From: an uncultured Planctomycetota bacterium
Lineage (GTDB): Bacteria > Planctomycetota > Planctomycetia > Pirellulales > Thermoguttaceae
Direction of reading: 5' to 3'
Assembly: GCA_900317365.1 (NCBI GenBank)
Contig: ONGM01000035.1
Coordinates: forward strand, 1 to 40,037
Length of the DNA stretch: 40,037 nucleotides
A program made the translations under genes and the position numbers. Below, piece after piece: positions 17,751 through 26,527 of the stretch (position 1 is its first letter; each line of letters opens with the position of its first letter). A model generated the notes under the pieces. That model did not search any database, was not told the origin of the DNA, and worked only from the letters and a program-made list of their open reading frames with translations.

Positions 17751-18767
17751 TCAGGGCGAGTCGGAAGAGAGCGCGGTCGCGATAAGTTCGATCGCGGACG
17801 CCAGTTTATCGGCGACCGAAAGCTCTTCCGTCTTGAGTCGCAGCACGTCGAGCGTCGACGACGGCTTCTTAACGGCGGCGCCCCAAAGCGCCCCGAGCGT
17901 TCGCGCAAAAGATTGATCGGCGCGCGACGCGCGATACGCGGCCTCGCTCGCCGCCCTCTCCGACGCGTCGAATATCGCTTTCAAGGAGAAGAAGGGCGCT
18001 CCGAGAGTCGCGCACGTCTCCGCAACGATCCGCGACGTCTTATCGTAAGCCGCCGCCGAAAGTCGCGCCGCCGCGCGACGCGCTTCCGCGCCGCTCACGC
18101 TCGTGTCGACCGTAAGAAGCCCGCCGGTCGCAACGCGCTGCAACAGAATCGCCGCCGCAGAGCCTTCCTTCGCCTCCAAATGCGGCGGCGCGACGCCCTG
18201 AACCGTCAACGCGTCCTCCGCGCCTTCCTCGCCTAGTCCGCCTTCACCGCCTACCTCGGAAAGCGCGACCGACTCGCCTGCGTCCACGACGAAGCGATTC
18301 GGCACGAAAAGCGCGCCCGATTTCAAGTCTTCCGAAACTCCCGCGGCGAACCCGATTTCTATAACGCGCAAGGGACGAAACGCCTGAACGAGCGCTTCCG
18401 TTCCAAGCCGCGCGCGCTCGTGAGTCTCGCCTGTTACGACGGCGGCTAACGAGACTCCTTTGAGAACGCCTTCAAAATATTGAAAACCGTTGCCTTTCGT
18501 CTCGCGGCGCGATTTGAGCTTGTCGACGACCCCGATGATTTCGCGTTTCGAGCTTGCGACGAGACCTAACGCGACGCGCGCGGCGTCCCCGTCCTTGGCC
18601 GCGTTCGAACTCTGAAAAGAATTTTGAAACAACACGCCTTGATAGTCGCCGAGATTGCCCGATTCAAACCGAGACTTCATTTCGTCGACGACCGCCTGTT
18701 GCGCGCGCGCCGTCGTTTGAGCGGCCAACCAACTAAGAAACTGGCGAGTTAAATACGGCGGCGTCAT
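17751..18767 (-). CDS. Nucleoside phosphorylase / nucleosidase-fold protein
   Basis: The 338-aa protein carries a central segment like the PNP/UDP/MTAN phosphorylase superfamily: SLAAVVTGETHERARLGTEA followed by FRPLRVIEIGFAAGVSEDL and SGALFVPNRFV. A late strand (TGGLLTVDTSVSGAEARRAA) and SRIVAETCATLGAPFFSLKA match the region that binds nucleoside and catalytic water in the family. The N-terminal 75 residues and C-terminal 60 residues are extra and unrecognised. It may cleave adenosylhomocysteine/methylthioadenosine or act in squalene/hopanoid-linked chemistry as some fused homologues do, but substrate residues cannot be fixed by eye. It is 72 bp downstream of aroK and 63 bp upstream of DUF58 on the same strand. 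Confidence 0.65.
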   Translation of the reverse strand: MTPPYLTRQFLSWLAAQTTARAQQAVVDEMKSRFESGNLGDYQGVLFQNSFQSSNAAKDGDAARVALGLVASSKREIIGVVDKLKSRRETKGNGFQYFEGVLKGVSLAAVVTGETHERARLGTEALVQAFRPLRVIEIGFAAGVSEDLKSGALFVPNRFVVDAGESVALSEVGGEGGLGEEGAEDALTVQGVAPPHLEAKEGSAAAILLQRVATGGLLTVDTSVSGAEARRAAARLSAAAYDKTSRIVAETCATLGAPFFSLKAIFDASERAASEAAYRASRADQSFARTLGALWGAAVKKPSSTLDVLRLKTEELSVADKLASAIELIATALSSDSP

Positions 18768-18839
18768 CTTCGTTCAAAACTTCCGCATAGGGGATTCGAG
18801 CGCCGAGCGCGTTTTAACGTCCGGCGTTAGCAGTGGGGA

Positions 18840-19388
18840 TCAAAAAAAAAATTCCGGCGCCTGATCCGCGACGATCTCAACCAATTCGTCGATCGTCTTA
18901 CCGTCGGTCTCAACGATAAAGGACGCAGCGTCGCGATAGAGCGGCTCGCGTTTCGTCAAGACGTCGACGATCTCGTCGATCGGAGACGCGCCGGTCAAGG
19001 AGGGTCGACGCGCGCCGGTCGTCGCGTCGCCGGACATTCTCTTGGCGATTTCTTCCGGCGAGGCGGTCAGCCAGACGACGACGCCGCGCTCTTTCATAGC
19101 GCGTCGCGTCTCCGGACGCATAGGCGCGCCGCCGCCGGTCGCAATAACGAGCGGGCCGTCGGAGTCGAGGAGGTCCGCGATAACCTTCGCTTCAAGATCG
19201 CGAAAGTACGGCTCGCCGCTCTCTTTAAAGATCTTCGCGATACTTCTTCCGTCGACTTTTTCCACGACGTCGTCGCTATCGACCCATTCGAGTCCCCAAC
19301 GTTTCGCGAGTTCTGCGGCGAGGGTCGACTTCCCGGTCGCGCGGTAACCGACGAGAAGAATCTTGTTTTTTCTTGACTTATCTTTCAT
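18840..19388 (-). CDS. aroK: Shikimate kinase
   Basis: Shikimate kinase phosphorylates shikimate with ATP in the aromatic amino-acid pathway. The 182-aa form starting at 19388 has Walker A GYRATGKST (14-22), the shikimate-binding DSDD, YFRDLEAKV, the ATGGGAP loop, the lid region around RRPSLTG and a terminal adenine-binding region, all in the normal order. A longer ATG at 19418 exists but lies inside the terminator hairpin of the upstream ilvE gene, so the shorter start is preferred. No strong Shine-Dalgarno is visible for either. It heads a run that continues with the nucleosidase-fold, DUF58 and acyltransferase genes. Confidence 0.93.
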   Translation of the reverse strand: MKDKSRKNKILLVGYRATGKSTLAAELAKRWGLEWVDSDDVVEKVDGRSIAKIFKESGEPYFRDLEAKVIADLLDSDGPLVIATGGGAPMRPETRRAMKERGVVVWLTASPEEIAKRMSGDATTGARRPSLTGASPIDEIVDVLTKREPLYRDAASFIVETDGKTIDELVEIVADQAPEFFF

Positions 19389-19395
19389 ACGTCTT

Positions 19396-19436
19396 AAAAA
19401 CAAAGGGCGTCCGAGCAAGAAGTCCGAACGCTCTTT
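19396..19436 (-). terminator. Terminator between ilvE and aroK
   Basis: On the minus strand an 11-bp stem with one mismatch (AAGAGCGTTCG with CGGACGCCCTT) is followed by TGTTTTT. It lies about 20 bp past the ilvE stop codon and just before the aroK start, so it probably insulates or attenuates aroK from ilvE. Confidence 0.6.
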
Positions 19437-19455
19437 TCATCATAACGTCGGAAAG

Positions 19456-20331
19456 TTACGCGTTGCGTTGCGCGTCTTTTTTCACGAAATCGCCAAACGC
19501 GGAAAGGATCGTCTTCGTAATGCGACCCGGTTTTCCGTCCCCGATTTCGCGTCCGTCGACCGCGACCACCGGAATAAGTTCTGCGGCGCTTCCCGTCAGG
19601 AAGCACTCGTCCGCCGTATAGACGTCGTGTCGCGTGAACGCGGATTCAGAGCATTCGTAACCGAGCTCTTTGCAGATTTCGATCACGGAATTGCGCGTAA
19701 CGCCTTCCAGAATGCAAGCGTCGATCGGCGGCGTGAACAGCTTGCCCTTCTTAACGATGAAGATGTTGTCGCCTGTGCATTCGCAGACGTCGCCTTTATG
19801 GTTCAGCATGAGCGCTTCTTCGCAACCGGCGTAGTAAGCCTCGATCTTCGCCATAATATTATTGAGATAGTTCAACGATTTCACGCGAGGGCTAAGAGAG
19901 TCGGACGGATTGCGAATCGTGCTCGCCGTGACGATCTTGATGCCTTTTTCATAGAAATCGGCGGAGTACAGCGAGAGCGCCTGCGCGATCACGATGACCT
20001 GAGGATCGCAGCAGAGGTGCGCGTCAAGACCGAGAGTTCCTTTGCCGCGCGTAACGATAAGTCGAATATAGGCGTCGGTGAAACCGTTCGCTCCAACGGT
20101 TTGATAAATCGCGTCGATAACCGCTTCCTTTGTCATCGGCATTTTGATATCGAGGGTCTTGCAAGAGTCCCAGAGTCGATCGATATGCTCTTTCGCGCGA
20201 AAAATTTTGCCGTTGTAGACGCGAATACCTTCGAAAACGCCGTCGCCATATAAGAACCCGTGGTCGAAAACGCTCACTTTAGCGTTTTCTTCGTCGACCA
20301 GCTGACCGTTCATATAAATCTTAATAGACAT
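19456..20331 (-). CDS. ilvE: Branched-chain amino acid aminotransferase (class IV)
   Basis: The 291-aa fold-type IV PLP enzyme moves amino groups between branched-chain amino acids and 2-oxoglutarate. Markers include FDHGFLYGDGVFEGIRVYNG, YIRLIVTRGKG, the PLP lysine K151 in RVKSLNYLNNIMAK, EALMLNHKGDVCECTGDNIF and LEGVTRNSVIEI. Spacing and length match the short bacterial/archaeal IlvE type rather than D-amino-acid aminotransferase or aminodeoxychorismate lyase, though these cannot be excluded by eye. A near-consensus promoter lies at 20422-20450. The gene ends at a hairpin before aroK. Confidence 0.92.
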   Translation of the reverse strand: MSIKIYMNGQLVDEENAKVSVFDHGFLYGDGVFEGIRVYNGKIFRAKEHIDRLWDSCKTLDIKMPMTKEAVIDAIYQTVGANGFTDAYIRLIVTRGKGTLGLDAHLCCDPQVIVIAQALSLYSADFYEKGIKIVTASTIRNPSDSLSPRVKSLNYLNNIMAKIEAYYAGCEEALMLNHKGDVCECTGDNIFIVKKGKLFTPPIDACILEGVTRNSVIEICKELGYECSESAFTRHDVYTADECFLTGSAAELIPVVAVDGREIGDGKPGRITKTILSAFGDFVKKDAQRNA

Positions 20332-20421
20332 TATCGCTGCCTTTCACATTACGAACTCAAGCGCCGCGTTGCGTCTGCGAACGCGCGCAAACGCAACGAA
20401 AATCGACGCGCTACTATCGTG

Positions 20422-20450
20422 ATTATAATCCACCTTCCGGCGATTTTCAA
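20422..20450 (-). promoter_or_regulatory. Strong sigma-70-type promoter for ilvE
   Basis: On the minus strand, TTGAAA (20445-20450), 17 bp, and a perfect TATAAT (20422-20427). It gives a leader of about 85 nt before the ilvE ATG. No leader peptide or T-box is evident. Confidence 0.75.
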
Positions 20451-20546
20451 GCTCGCGAACCACAATTAGCGCCAAAATGACAAATTTTTCACCAACGTCC
20501 TCTTACCGACTACCACGAATGAAAAACAAAAAGTTTGCCACTTCAA

Positions 20547-20575
20547 TTGACTCCTAAACTCCGCCTCGCTATAAC
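20547..20575 (+). promoter_or_regulatory. Strong sigma-70-type promoter for the GH99-like gene
   Basis: TTGACT (20547-20552), 17 bp, TATAAC (20570-20575). Transcription should begin around 20582, with a 70-nt leader and AGGA before the ATG at 20654. It is arranged divergently from the ilvE promoter, with about 96 bp between the two -35 boxes. Confidence 0.7.
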
Positions 20576-20653
20576 TAGTTTGCGCGAAAAACTCCGTTTG
20601 AACGTCGCGCATTCGGCTGACGCAGCCTTGTTTTTTACCGCTAGGACTATTTC

Positions 20654-22702
20654 ATGACAAAGAATCGCATTCTAAGCGCGGGACGTCTCGCCCTCATCTC
20701 GGCGATCGGATTCTGCGCCTTCGCAACGTCTCGCGCCGACGCCGCCCAACCGCGCGACCTATACTCCGACACTTGGTACGCCGTCGACGCGCTCGGAAGA
20801 ACCACTCCCGACTCTTCGGAAGTCGGTCCACTCAAACACGACCAAAAACGCGTCGTCGGGATCTTCTATATCACGTGGCACACGCAAAATCTCGCCGGTC
20901 TACCAAGCCCGTACACGAGCGACGTTACGAAAATTCTTAACGAAGCCCCGGAAGCAAGACTCGACGCCAATCACCCTGCGTGGCATGGGCAAGGCTCCTT
21001 CCACTGGGGAGAACCCGAAACCGGATACTTCCTCAGCCAAGACGAATACGTTATCCGCAAGGATATGTCCGAATTAGTCGACGCCGGAGTCGACGTCATT
21101 ATTCTCGACGTTACAAACGCCGTTCATTATTGGGACGAATGGGAAGTCCTCTTCTCCACCATGGAGAAAATGCGCGCCGAAGGAAATCAGACCCCCCAAT
21201 TCTGCTTCTGGTCCTTTAACGGCGAGTCGATCACCGTCGTCCAAAAACTCTACGAACGATACTACAAAGAACCGCGTTACAAGGACCTCTGGTTCTACTG
21301 GGAAGGCAAACCGCTCCTTCTCTACAACGCGACCCCGGAAGTCGACGCCAATCGCGGCGGAATCAAATGCCATAACCCGAACTACGACCCCAAAGCCAAG
21401 GAAGACCCGAATCACCCGCACTACGGCGATCCGGAATACTGCGAAGAATTCTATCAGGATTACACGAAGGAAGTCAAAGATTTCTTTACCCTACGCTGCA
21501 TGTGGTGGGGATACTACGAGTGGAACGGTAAGCGTTACATTGGAACGGAAGACAACTGGTCCTTCGGATACGACCTCGGAAATAAAAACGTCAAGAAGAT
21601 GTCTCCGAAAGAGCTCGTCTCCAAGCATCGCGGACGACTCGAAGAGGCCGCCGTTACCCCGGCGCAGCATCCTTCCAGCCTGATCGGAAAATCGTGGACG
21701 CGCGAAAAAGGCGAGCCGGAACTCGACGAACATGATATGCCGAAATCCGCCTTCGTTCCCTGGCTTGGCAAAGAGGTCGAACACCCTGAAGCCTACGGTA
21801 TCTATTATCAAGAGCGCTGGGACGAAGCCCTCTCCGTCAACCCGCAGTTCATTTACCTCAACGACTGGAACGAATGGACCGCCGGAAAATACCAAACGCC
21901 GGGCACACTGGAAAGCCTGAACTTCATGCGTCGAGGAAAGGACGCCGCCTACTTCTTCGTCGATCAATACAACGCGGAATTCAACCGTTGCATCCAGCCC
22001 ATGAAAGGCGGGTACACCGACAACTACTATATGCAGACGGTACAGAATATTCGTCGTTACAAAGGAGCGCGACCCGTACCGCAAAACGTCGGCTTAATCG
22101 CCGTTGAAAACGCCGATCCGAAGAAAGCGCTCGCCGCTTACGACTCCCTGAAGGTCGAATACCGCGACACGCTCGGCGACGTCGCGCACCGCGACGCCGT
22201 CGGATACGCCGGAACGAAATACGTCGACAAAACCGGGCGCAACGATATCGCGACGTGCAAAGTGGGCGTCGACGCCGACAATCTCTATTTCTACGCCGAA
22301 ACGGTCAACCCTTGGACCCCGGCGACTGACCCGAATTGGGCGCTGCTCCTCGTCAATTCCGACCGCGACTACTCCACCGGATGGTACGGATACGACTTCA
22401 TAATCAACAAGAGCGTCGTCGACGATTCGCAAACGACGCTATGTCGCTGGAAAGCCGACGCCAGCCTGGAAAACGGCGGAGAATGGGAAGAAGTCGGGCG
22501 CGCTCAATACGCGGTCGACGGGAATCGACTCGTCGTCGTCGTGCCCCGAAAGGCCTTTAACGCGACCGGAGACGTCGTGAAATTCGATTTCAAATGGAGC
22601 GACAACCCGACGGAACTCAAAGACCCGATCTCGCTCTGCGTCGCCGGCGACACGGCCCCTAACCGCCGATTCAACTACCGATTCGAGTGGAAAGAAAAGT
22701 AA
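20654..22702 (+). CDS. Secreted GH71/GH99-like protein with CBM9-like C-terminus
   Basis: The 682-aa protein has a signal peptide ending near SRADA (residues 26-30). The first two-thirds resembles the glycoside hydrolase 71/99-like TIM-barrel family: VVGIFYITWHTQN, YVIRKDMSELVDAGVDVIIL, PQFCFWSFNG and FIYLNDWNEWTAGKYQTPG. The C-terminal 150 residues look like a family 9 carbohydrate-binding or related sandwich (VGVDADNLYFYAETVNPW, LLVNSDRDYSTGWYGYDF). Related enzymes act on mannose- or fucose-containing glycans, so an endo-type hydrolase acting outside the cytoplasm is likely, but the substrate is unknown. It has its own promoter and a strong terminator, and stands alone. Confidence 0.82.
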   Translation: MTKNRILSAGRLALISAIGFCAFATSRADAAQPRDLYSDTWYAVDALGRTTPDSSEVGPLKHDQKRVVGIFYITWHTQNLAGLPSPYTSDVTKILNEAPEARLDANHPAWHGQGSFHWGEPETGYFLSQDEYVIRKDMSELVDAGVDVIILDVTNAVHYWDEWEVLFSTMEKMRAEGNQTPQFCFWSFNGESITVVQKLYERYYKEPRYKDLWFYWEGKPLLLYNATPEVDANRGGIKCHNPNYDPKAKEDPNHPHYGDPEYCEEFYQDYTKEVKDFFTLRCMWWGYYEWNGKRYIGTEDNWSFGYDLGNKNVKKMSPKELVSKHRGRLEEAAVTPAQHPSSLIGKSWTREKGEPELDEHDMPKSAFVPWLGKEVEHPEAYGIYYQERWDEALSVNPQFIYLNDWNEWTAGKYQTPGTLESLNFMRRGKDAAYFFVDQYNAEFNRCIQPMKGGYTDNYYMQTVQNIRRYKGARPVPQNVGLIAVENADPKKALAAYDSLKVEYRDTLGDVAHRDAVGYAGTKYVDKTGRNDIATCKVGVDADNLYFYAETVNPWTPATDPNWALLLVNSDRDYSTGWYGYDFIINKSVVDDSQTTLCRWKADASLENGGEWEEVGRAQYAVDGNRLVVVVPRKAFNATGDVVKFDFKWSDNPTELKDPISLCVAGDTAPNRRFNYRFEWKEK

Positions 22703-22762
22703 GCGTCGCCGTCCCGTAACGACCGGCGCCTTAACGCCTCTCGACTTAACGACCGGCAAATG

Positions 22763-22799
22763 AAAAAACGCCGACCGCGCCCAACGGTCGGCGTTTTTT
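22763..22799. terminator. Bidirectional terminator
   Basis: A perfect 15-bp stem (AAAAAACGCCGACCG with its complement, 7-nt loop) is followed by seven T on the plus strand and by T-rich sequence on the minus strand. It separates the convergent GH99-like gene and trpB. Confidence 0.9.
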
Positions 22800-22838
22800 T
22801 GTCCGAAGATCAATCGAATCGGACTGGCCCGAATCAGA

Positions 22839-24089
22839 TTAAATGAATTTCCCCGACTCGCGGCGCGACTTCAGGAATTCGTCCCCGACGCCGTATTTCT
22901 CGACGACGTAATCGACGTCTTTATCGCCGCGTCCGCTGCAATTCACGAGTATCGCCTTGCCGGAATGCGTCGCGGCGTATTTCATCGCGTACGCGATCGC
23001 GTGAGAACTCTCGAGCGCCGGAATGACGCCTTCCGTTCGCGAAAGTCGGAAGAAGGCTTCAACGGCGTCGTCGTCGTCGATCGGACTGTATTGCACGCGT
23101 CCGATCGAATTCAAGAACGCGTGTTCCGGACCGACCGCCGGATAGTCGAGACCGCTTGCGATCGAATAGACCGGCGCCGGATCGCCGTTCGGGTCTTTAA
23201 GCATAATGCTTTCAAAACCGTGCATGACGCCTTTTTCGCCGTAGGTCGCCGACGCCGCGTGATCACCGTATCCGGCGCCGCGTCCGAGCGGTTCAACGCC
23301 GATGATCTCGCACGGATCGCCAAGAAACGCTTCGAACATGCCGATCGAATTACTCCCGCCGCCGACGCAAGCGCACACCACGTCCGGAAGAAATCCGGTG
23401 ATCTCAAGGAACTGATCCCGCGCTTCGAACCCGACGACCGCCTGGAAATCGCGAACCATCATCGGAAACGGATGCGGGCCGACGGCGGAGCCTATGCAGT
23501 AAATTGAGTCTTTATAATTCTTTGCGTAAGACACAAAAGCGGAGTCGACCGCCTCTTTGAGCGTGCGAAGACCGTCCTTAACGCACACGACGTTCGCGCC
23601 CAAAACCTTCATTCGCGCGACGTTCGGCGCTTGTTTCGCAATATCGACCTCGCCCATGTGAATTTCGCATTCGAGCCCGAAATACGCGGCGGCGGTTGCG
23701 AGCGCGACCCCGTGCTGACCGGCGCCGGTCTCGGCTATAATGCGCTTCTTGCCCATGAATTTCGCAAGCAGACCTTCTCCCATGCAGTGATTGAGCTTGT
23801 GCGCGCCCGTGTGGTTGAGGTCTTCGCGCTTCAGATAAATTTGGCACGTGCCGTCGCCGAGTTCGCGCGAAAGTCGTTGAAGATGCGACGTCGGAGTCGG
23901 CCGACCTTGAAACTCGCGTCGAATGCGCCGGAGTTCGGCGATGAATTGCGCGGAGTTGCAAATCGTTCGATACGCTTTCGTGATCTCGTCAAAAGCTTCC
24001 TGAAGTTCCGGCGGAAGATACGAACCGCCGTATTCGCCGAATCGACCGTTCGCGTCGGGATATTCTTTTAAATAATTGCGAAAATCCAT
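22839..24089 (-). CDS. trpB: Tryptophan synthase beta subunit
   Basis: The 416-aa PLP enzyme condenses indole with serine. Visible markers are [29 protein letters not shown], the PLP lysine in [19 protein letters not shown], the family Glu in [15 protein letters not shown], the phosphate-binding [12 protein letters not shown], and [13 protein letters not shown]. It is of the normal TrpB1 length. The usual SHKINN reads AHKLNH, a mild variation in the cofactor motif. No trpA or other trp gene is nearby. A TATAAT-like box sits about 60 bp upstream, and it ends at the bidirectional terminator. Confidence 0.94.
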   Translation of the reverse strand: MDFRNYLKEYPDANGRFGEYGGSYLPPELQEAFDEITKAYRTICNSAQFIAELRRIRREFQGRPTPTSHLQRLSRELGDGTCQIYLKREDLNHTGAHKLNHCMGEGLLAKFMGKKRIIAETGAGQHGVALATAAAYFGLECEIHMGEVDIAKQAPNVARMKVLGANVVCVKDGLRTLKEAVDSAFVSYAKNYKDSIYCIGSAVGPHPFPMMVRDFQAVVGFEARDQFLEITGFLPDVVCACVGGGSNSIGMFEAFLGDPCEIIGVEPLGRGAGYGDHAASATYGEKGVMHGFESIMLKDPNGDPAPVYSIASGLDYPAVGPEHAFLNSIGRVQYSPIDDDDAVEAFFRLSRTEGVIPALESSHAIAYAMKYAATHSGKAILVNCSGRGDKDVDYVVEKYGVGDEFLKSRRESGKFI

Positions 24090-24148
24090 GGGTCTACTTC
24101 AATCCTAAAAGGTGGTAACATGTCGGCGCAACGCCGAATCGACAAGAC

Positions 24149-24179
24149 ATTATAAAAGAGAAACGCCGTCGCGCAACAA
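24149..24179 (-). promoter_or_regulatory. Possible promoter for trpB
   Basis: On the minus strand a perfect TATAAT (24149-24154) lies 60 bp before the trpB ATG. The best -35 is TTGTTG (24174-24179) with a long 19-bp spacer, or GTTGCG with 17 bp. Both overlap the loop of the terminator that ends the export operon upstream. Confidence 0.35.
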
Positions 24180-24195
24180 CGGCGCGACGGCGTTT
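24161..24195 (-). terminator. Terminator of the MacAB-type export operon
   Basis: A perfect 14-bp stem (AAACGCCGTCGCGC with its complement, 7-nt loop) is followed on the minus strand by TTTCTCTTTTAT. It lies 47 bp past the permease stop codon. Confidence 0.8.
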
Positions 24196-24241
24196 GGAAA
24201 ATTTGTTCTCGCTGGCTCGTTTGAAGGAACGAGCGCGACGA

Positions 24242-25585
24242 TTATTCGTGTCGCAAAGCCTCGATCGGGTCCATCTTAGCCGCGCGAATCGCCGGATAAA
24301 CGCCGAAAACGACCCCGATCACGATCGAAATCAAGAACGCGAGCGGAACCGACCAAAAGACGATGATCGGCTTGAGCTCTTGCACGATCGGCGGAAGACT
24401 CGCGAGAAGTTCCGGATTCGTCTTTTTCAGAATATTCATTGCGAACGTCGTAACCGGCGAACACGTCAGTCCGACGAGAACGCCAAGTCCGCCGCCGACG
24501 ATGGAGAGAACGATCGTTTCGATCAAGAACTGAACGACGATATCGCGTCTCTTCGCGCCGAGCGCGCGGCGAATACCGATCTCGCGCGTACGTTCCGTTA
24601 CCGTCGCGAGCATGATGTTCATAATGCCGATACCGCCGACCACGAGAGAAATGCCCGCGATCAAACCCATAAAGACGTTAAACATCATTCGGGTCGTCTT
24701 CGCTTGTTCCAGAAGCTCGAGGGGAACCGTAATTCCGTAATCTTCAAACTTCGTATGGTATTTGTCGAGCGTCAATTTAATCAGATCGGCGGTCTGCATA
24801 ACGTCGGCGACCTGACCGACCTTAAGCGTGATCTGCTTGAGCTGAACCGTCTCGCCTTCCATAGATCCGCTGCGACGCACGACGACCGTGTCCCCGACCC
24901 GCGTCTGCATCGTCTGCAACGGAATATAGACGTCGTAAGAATAATCTTCCGATTTCAACGAACTTCCGATCGCGGCGGACGGCGCCCGGGAATTCGCGAT
25001 CCCGATCACGCGGAAGTAATAGTTGTCGCCGACGCGAATCAGTTTCCCGAGCGGCTCTTCGTACGGAAAGAGCGTCGACGCGACTCCCGACCCCAAGATG
25101 CAGTAGTCGCACGCGCGCGAGTTCTCTTCGTCGGTAAAAAAGCGACCTTCAAACATCGAGATCTTAACGACGTCCACATACGACGGCGTGCAACCGACGA
25201 GTCGACCGTCGACCTTCCAACGACCGTTTTGAAACGTCTCCTGATAATCCTTAACCGGCGCGGAATTAACGACCGTCGAAATCGTTTCCGTAAGCCGATC
25301 GTAGTCGGCGCGCGTCAAACCGTATTCCGGAATCTGCAGACCGCGACCTTGGCTTCCCGCAGAAAGCGCTTCGTTCGGCGGCTTAATCGTGCTCACGATG
25401 ATATTGTCCGCGCCTAAACTTTCGATCTGCTCTTGCGCTTTACGGCTTATACCCTCGCCGATCGCCATAAGCCAAATTACGCTTGCGACGCCGATAAATA
25501 TACCGAGCACCGTCAACAGCGAGCGCATCGGGTGCAAGTACAAACTCTTGATACCCGAGAGCAACGTGCGGAAGGCTTGCGTCAT
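24242..25585 (-). CDS. MacB-like ABC transporter permease
   Basis: The 447-aa protein has the MacB/FtsX-LolC topology. One N-terminal membrane helix follows a short cytosolic segment (SLLTVLGIFIGVASVIWLMA), then a periplasmic domain of about 240 residues, then three C-terminal helices, with the FtsX signature TERTREIGIRRALGAKRRDI between helices two and three. Unlike E. coli MacB, it lacks a fused ATPase, which is encoded by the preceding gene (gap 91 bp). The complex would transduce ATP hydrolysis to the periplasmic domain and adaptor to expel substrates such as peptides, lipids or macrolides; the cargo is unknown. Confidence 0.9.
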   Translation of the reverse strand: MTQAFRTLLSGIKSLYLHPMRSLLTVLGIFIGVASVIWLMAIGEGISRKAQEQIESLGADNIIVSTIKPPNEALSAGSQGRGLQIPEYGLTRADYDRLTETISTVVNSAPVKDYQETFQNGRWKVDGRLVGCTPSYVDVVKISMFEGRFFTDEENSRACDYCILGSGVASTLFPYEEPLGKLIRVGDNYYFRVIGIANSRAPSAAIGSSLKSEDYSYDVYIPLQTMQTRVGDTVVVRRSGSMEGETVQLKQITLKVGQVADVMQTADLIKLTLDKYHTKFEDYGITVPLELLEQAKTTRMMFNVFMGLIAGISLVVGGIGIMNIMLATVTERTREIGIRRALGAKRRDIVVQFLIETIVLSIVGGGLGVLVGLTCSPVTTFAMNILKKTNPELLASLPPIVQELKPIIVFWSVPLAFLISIVIGVVFGVYPAIRAAKMDPIEALRHE

Positions 25586-25676
25586 ATGATACTAACCTTA
25601 TATGTCGTCGCAAAATCCGGCGCGCCGTGATTCTGCTTAATGATGATTGTCCTATTTCGTCAAAACGAACGCGAAC

Positions 25677-26420
25677 TTAAATCGGACGCAAACGCGTGTC
25701 GGATTCGATTAAACCGTCGCGCAAACGAACGATCCGCTTACTGCGCGCGCCAACGTCGTCTTCGTGCGTTACTAAGATGATCGTGCGGCCTTGTTCGCTA
25801 AGATTGTCAAGCAAATCAAGAATTTCCGCCGTCGTCTTCGAGTCGAGGTTGCCTGTCGGTTCGTCCGCAAGAATAAAGTAGGGATCGTTGACGAGGCTAC
25901 GCGCGATCGCAACGCGCTGCTGCTGACCGCCGGACAACTGCGTCGGGCGGTGATTCAGGCGTTCGGCAAGTCCCACCATCTTCGCAAGTTCCACGCAACG
26001 TTTACGCGAGCGCAACGACGCGTTCCCTTGATAAAAAAGCGGTACTTCGATATTTTCGATGACCGTAAGCTGCTGAATGAGGTTGTAAGATTGGAAGACA
26101 AAACCGATCCGCGACGCGCGAATCTCCGAAAGTTTGTCGTCGTCGAGCGTCGTCACGTCGTCGTGCCCAAGCCAAATCTTACCGGACGTCGGACGATCAA
26201 GACACCCGAGCAAATTCAACATCGTGCTCTTCCCGGAACCGGACGCGCCCATAATCGCAACGTAATCGCCTTCCGGAACTTCAAGATCAACTCCGCGAAG
26301 CGCGTGAACCGTCTCGCCTTTGAGAACGTATTCGCGTTTGACTCCCGTCAGTTTCGCGGCGAAGAATTGACCGTCGCCAACGTCTTGCGAGCTCGATTTC
26401 TTTGTTTTCGTTAGCGCCAT
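25677..26420 (-). CDS. MacB/LolD-type ABC transporter ATPase
   Basis: The 247-aa ATPase has Walker A GASGSGKST (58-66), a Q-loop (FVFQSYNLI, near 107-115), signature LSGGQQQR (162-169), Walker B YFILADEP (181-188) and the H-loop histidine at 219. The combination TLDDDKLSEIRASRIGFVFQ is typical of the LolD/MacB subfamily that pairs with FtsX-type permeases. It sits between the adaptor (107 bp upstream) and the permease (91 bp downstream), all on one strand, so it is the energy subunit of that exporter. Confidence 0.94.
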   Translation of the reverse strand: MALTKTKKSSSQDVGDGQFFAAKLTGVKREYVLKGETVHALRGVDLEVPEGDYVAIMGASGSGKSTMLNLLGCLDRPTSGKIWLGHDDVTTLDDDKLSEIRASRIGFVFQSYNLIQQLTVIENIEVPLFYQGNASLRSRKRCVELAKMVGLAERLNHRPTQLSGGQQQRVAIARSLVNDPYFILADEPTGNLDSKTTAEILDLLDNLSEQGRTIILVTHEDDVGARSKRIVRLRDGLIESDTRLRPI

Positions 26421-26527
26421 GAAATCACTTCTATTTAACTGTCGAAGAAAAGAAACGATTCGGCGCGGTCAAAGTCTACGCAAAATCGCGAGACTTTGAC
26501 CGAAGCCGAACGGCAAACGAGCAATCA

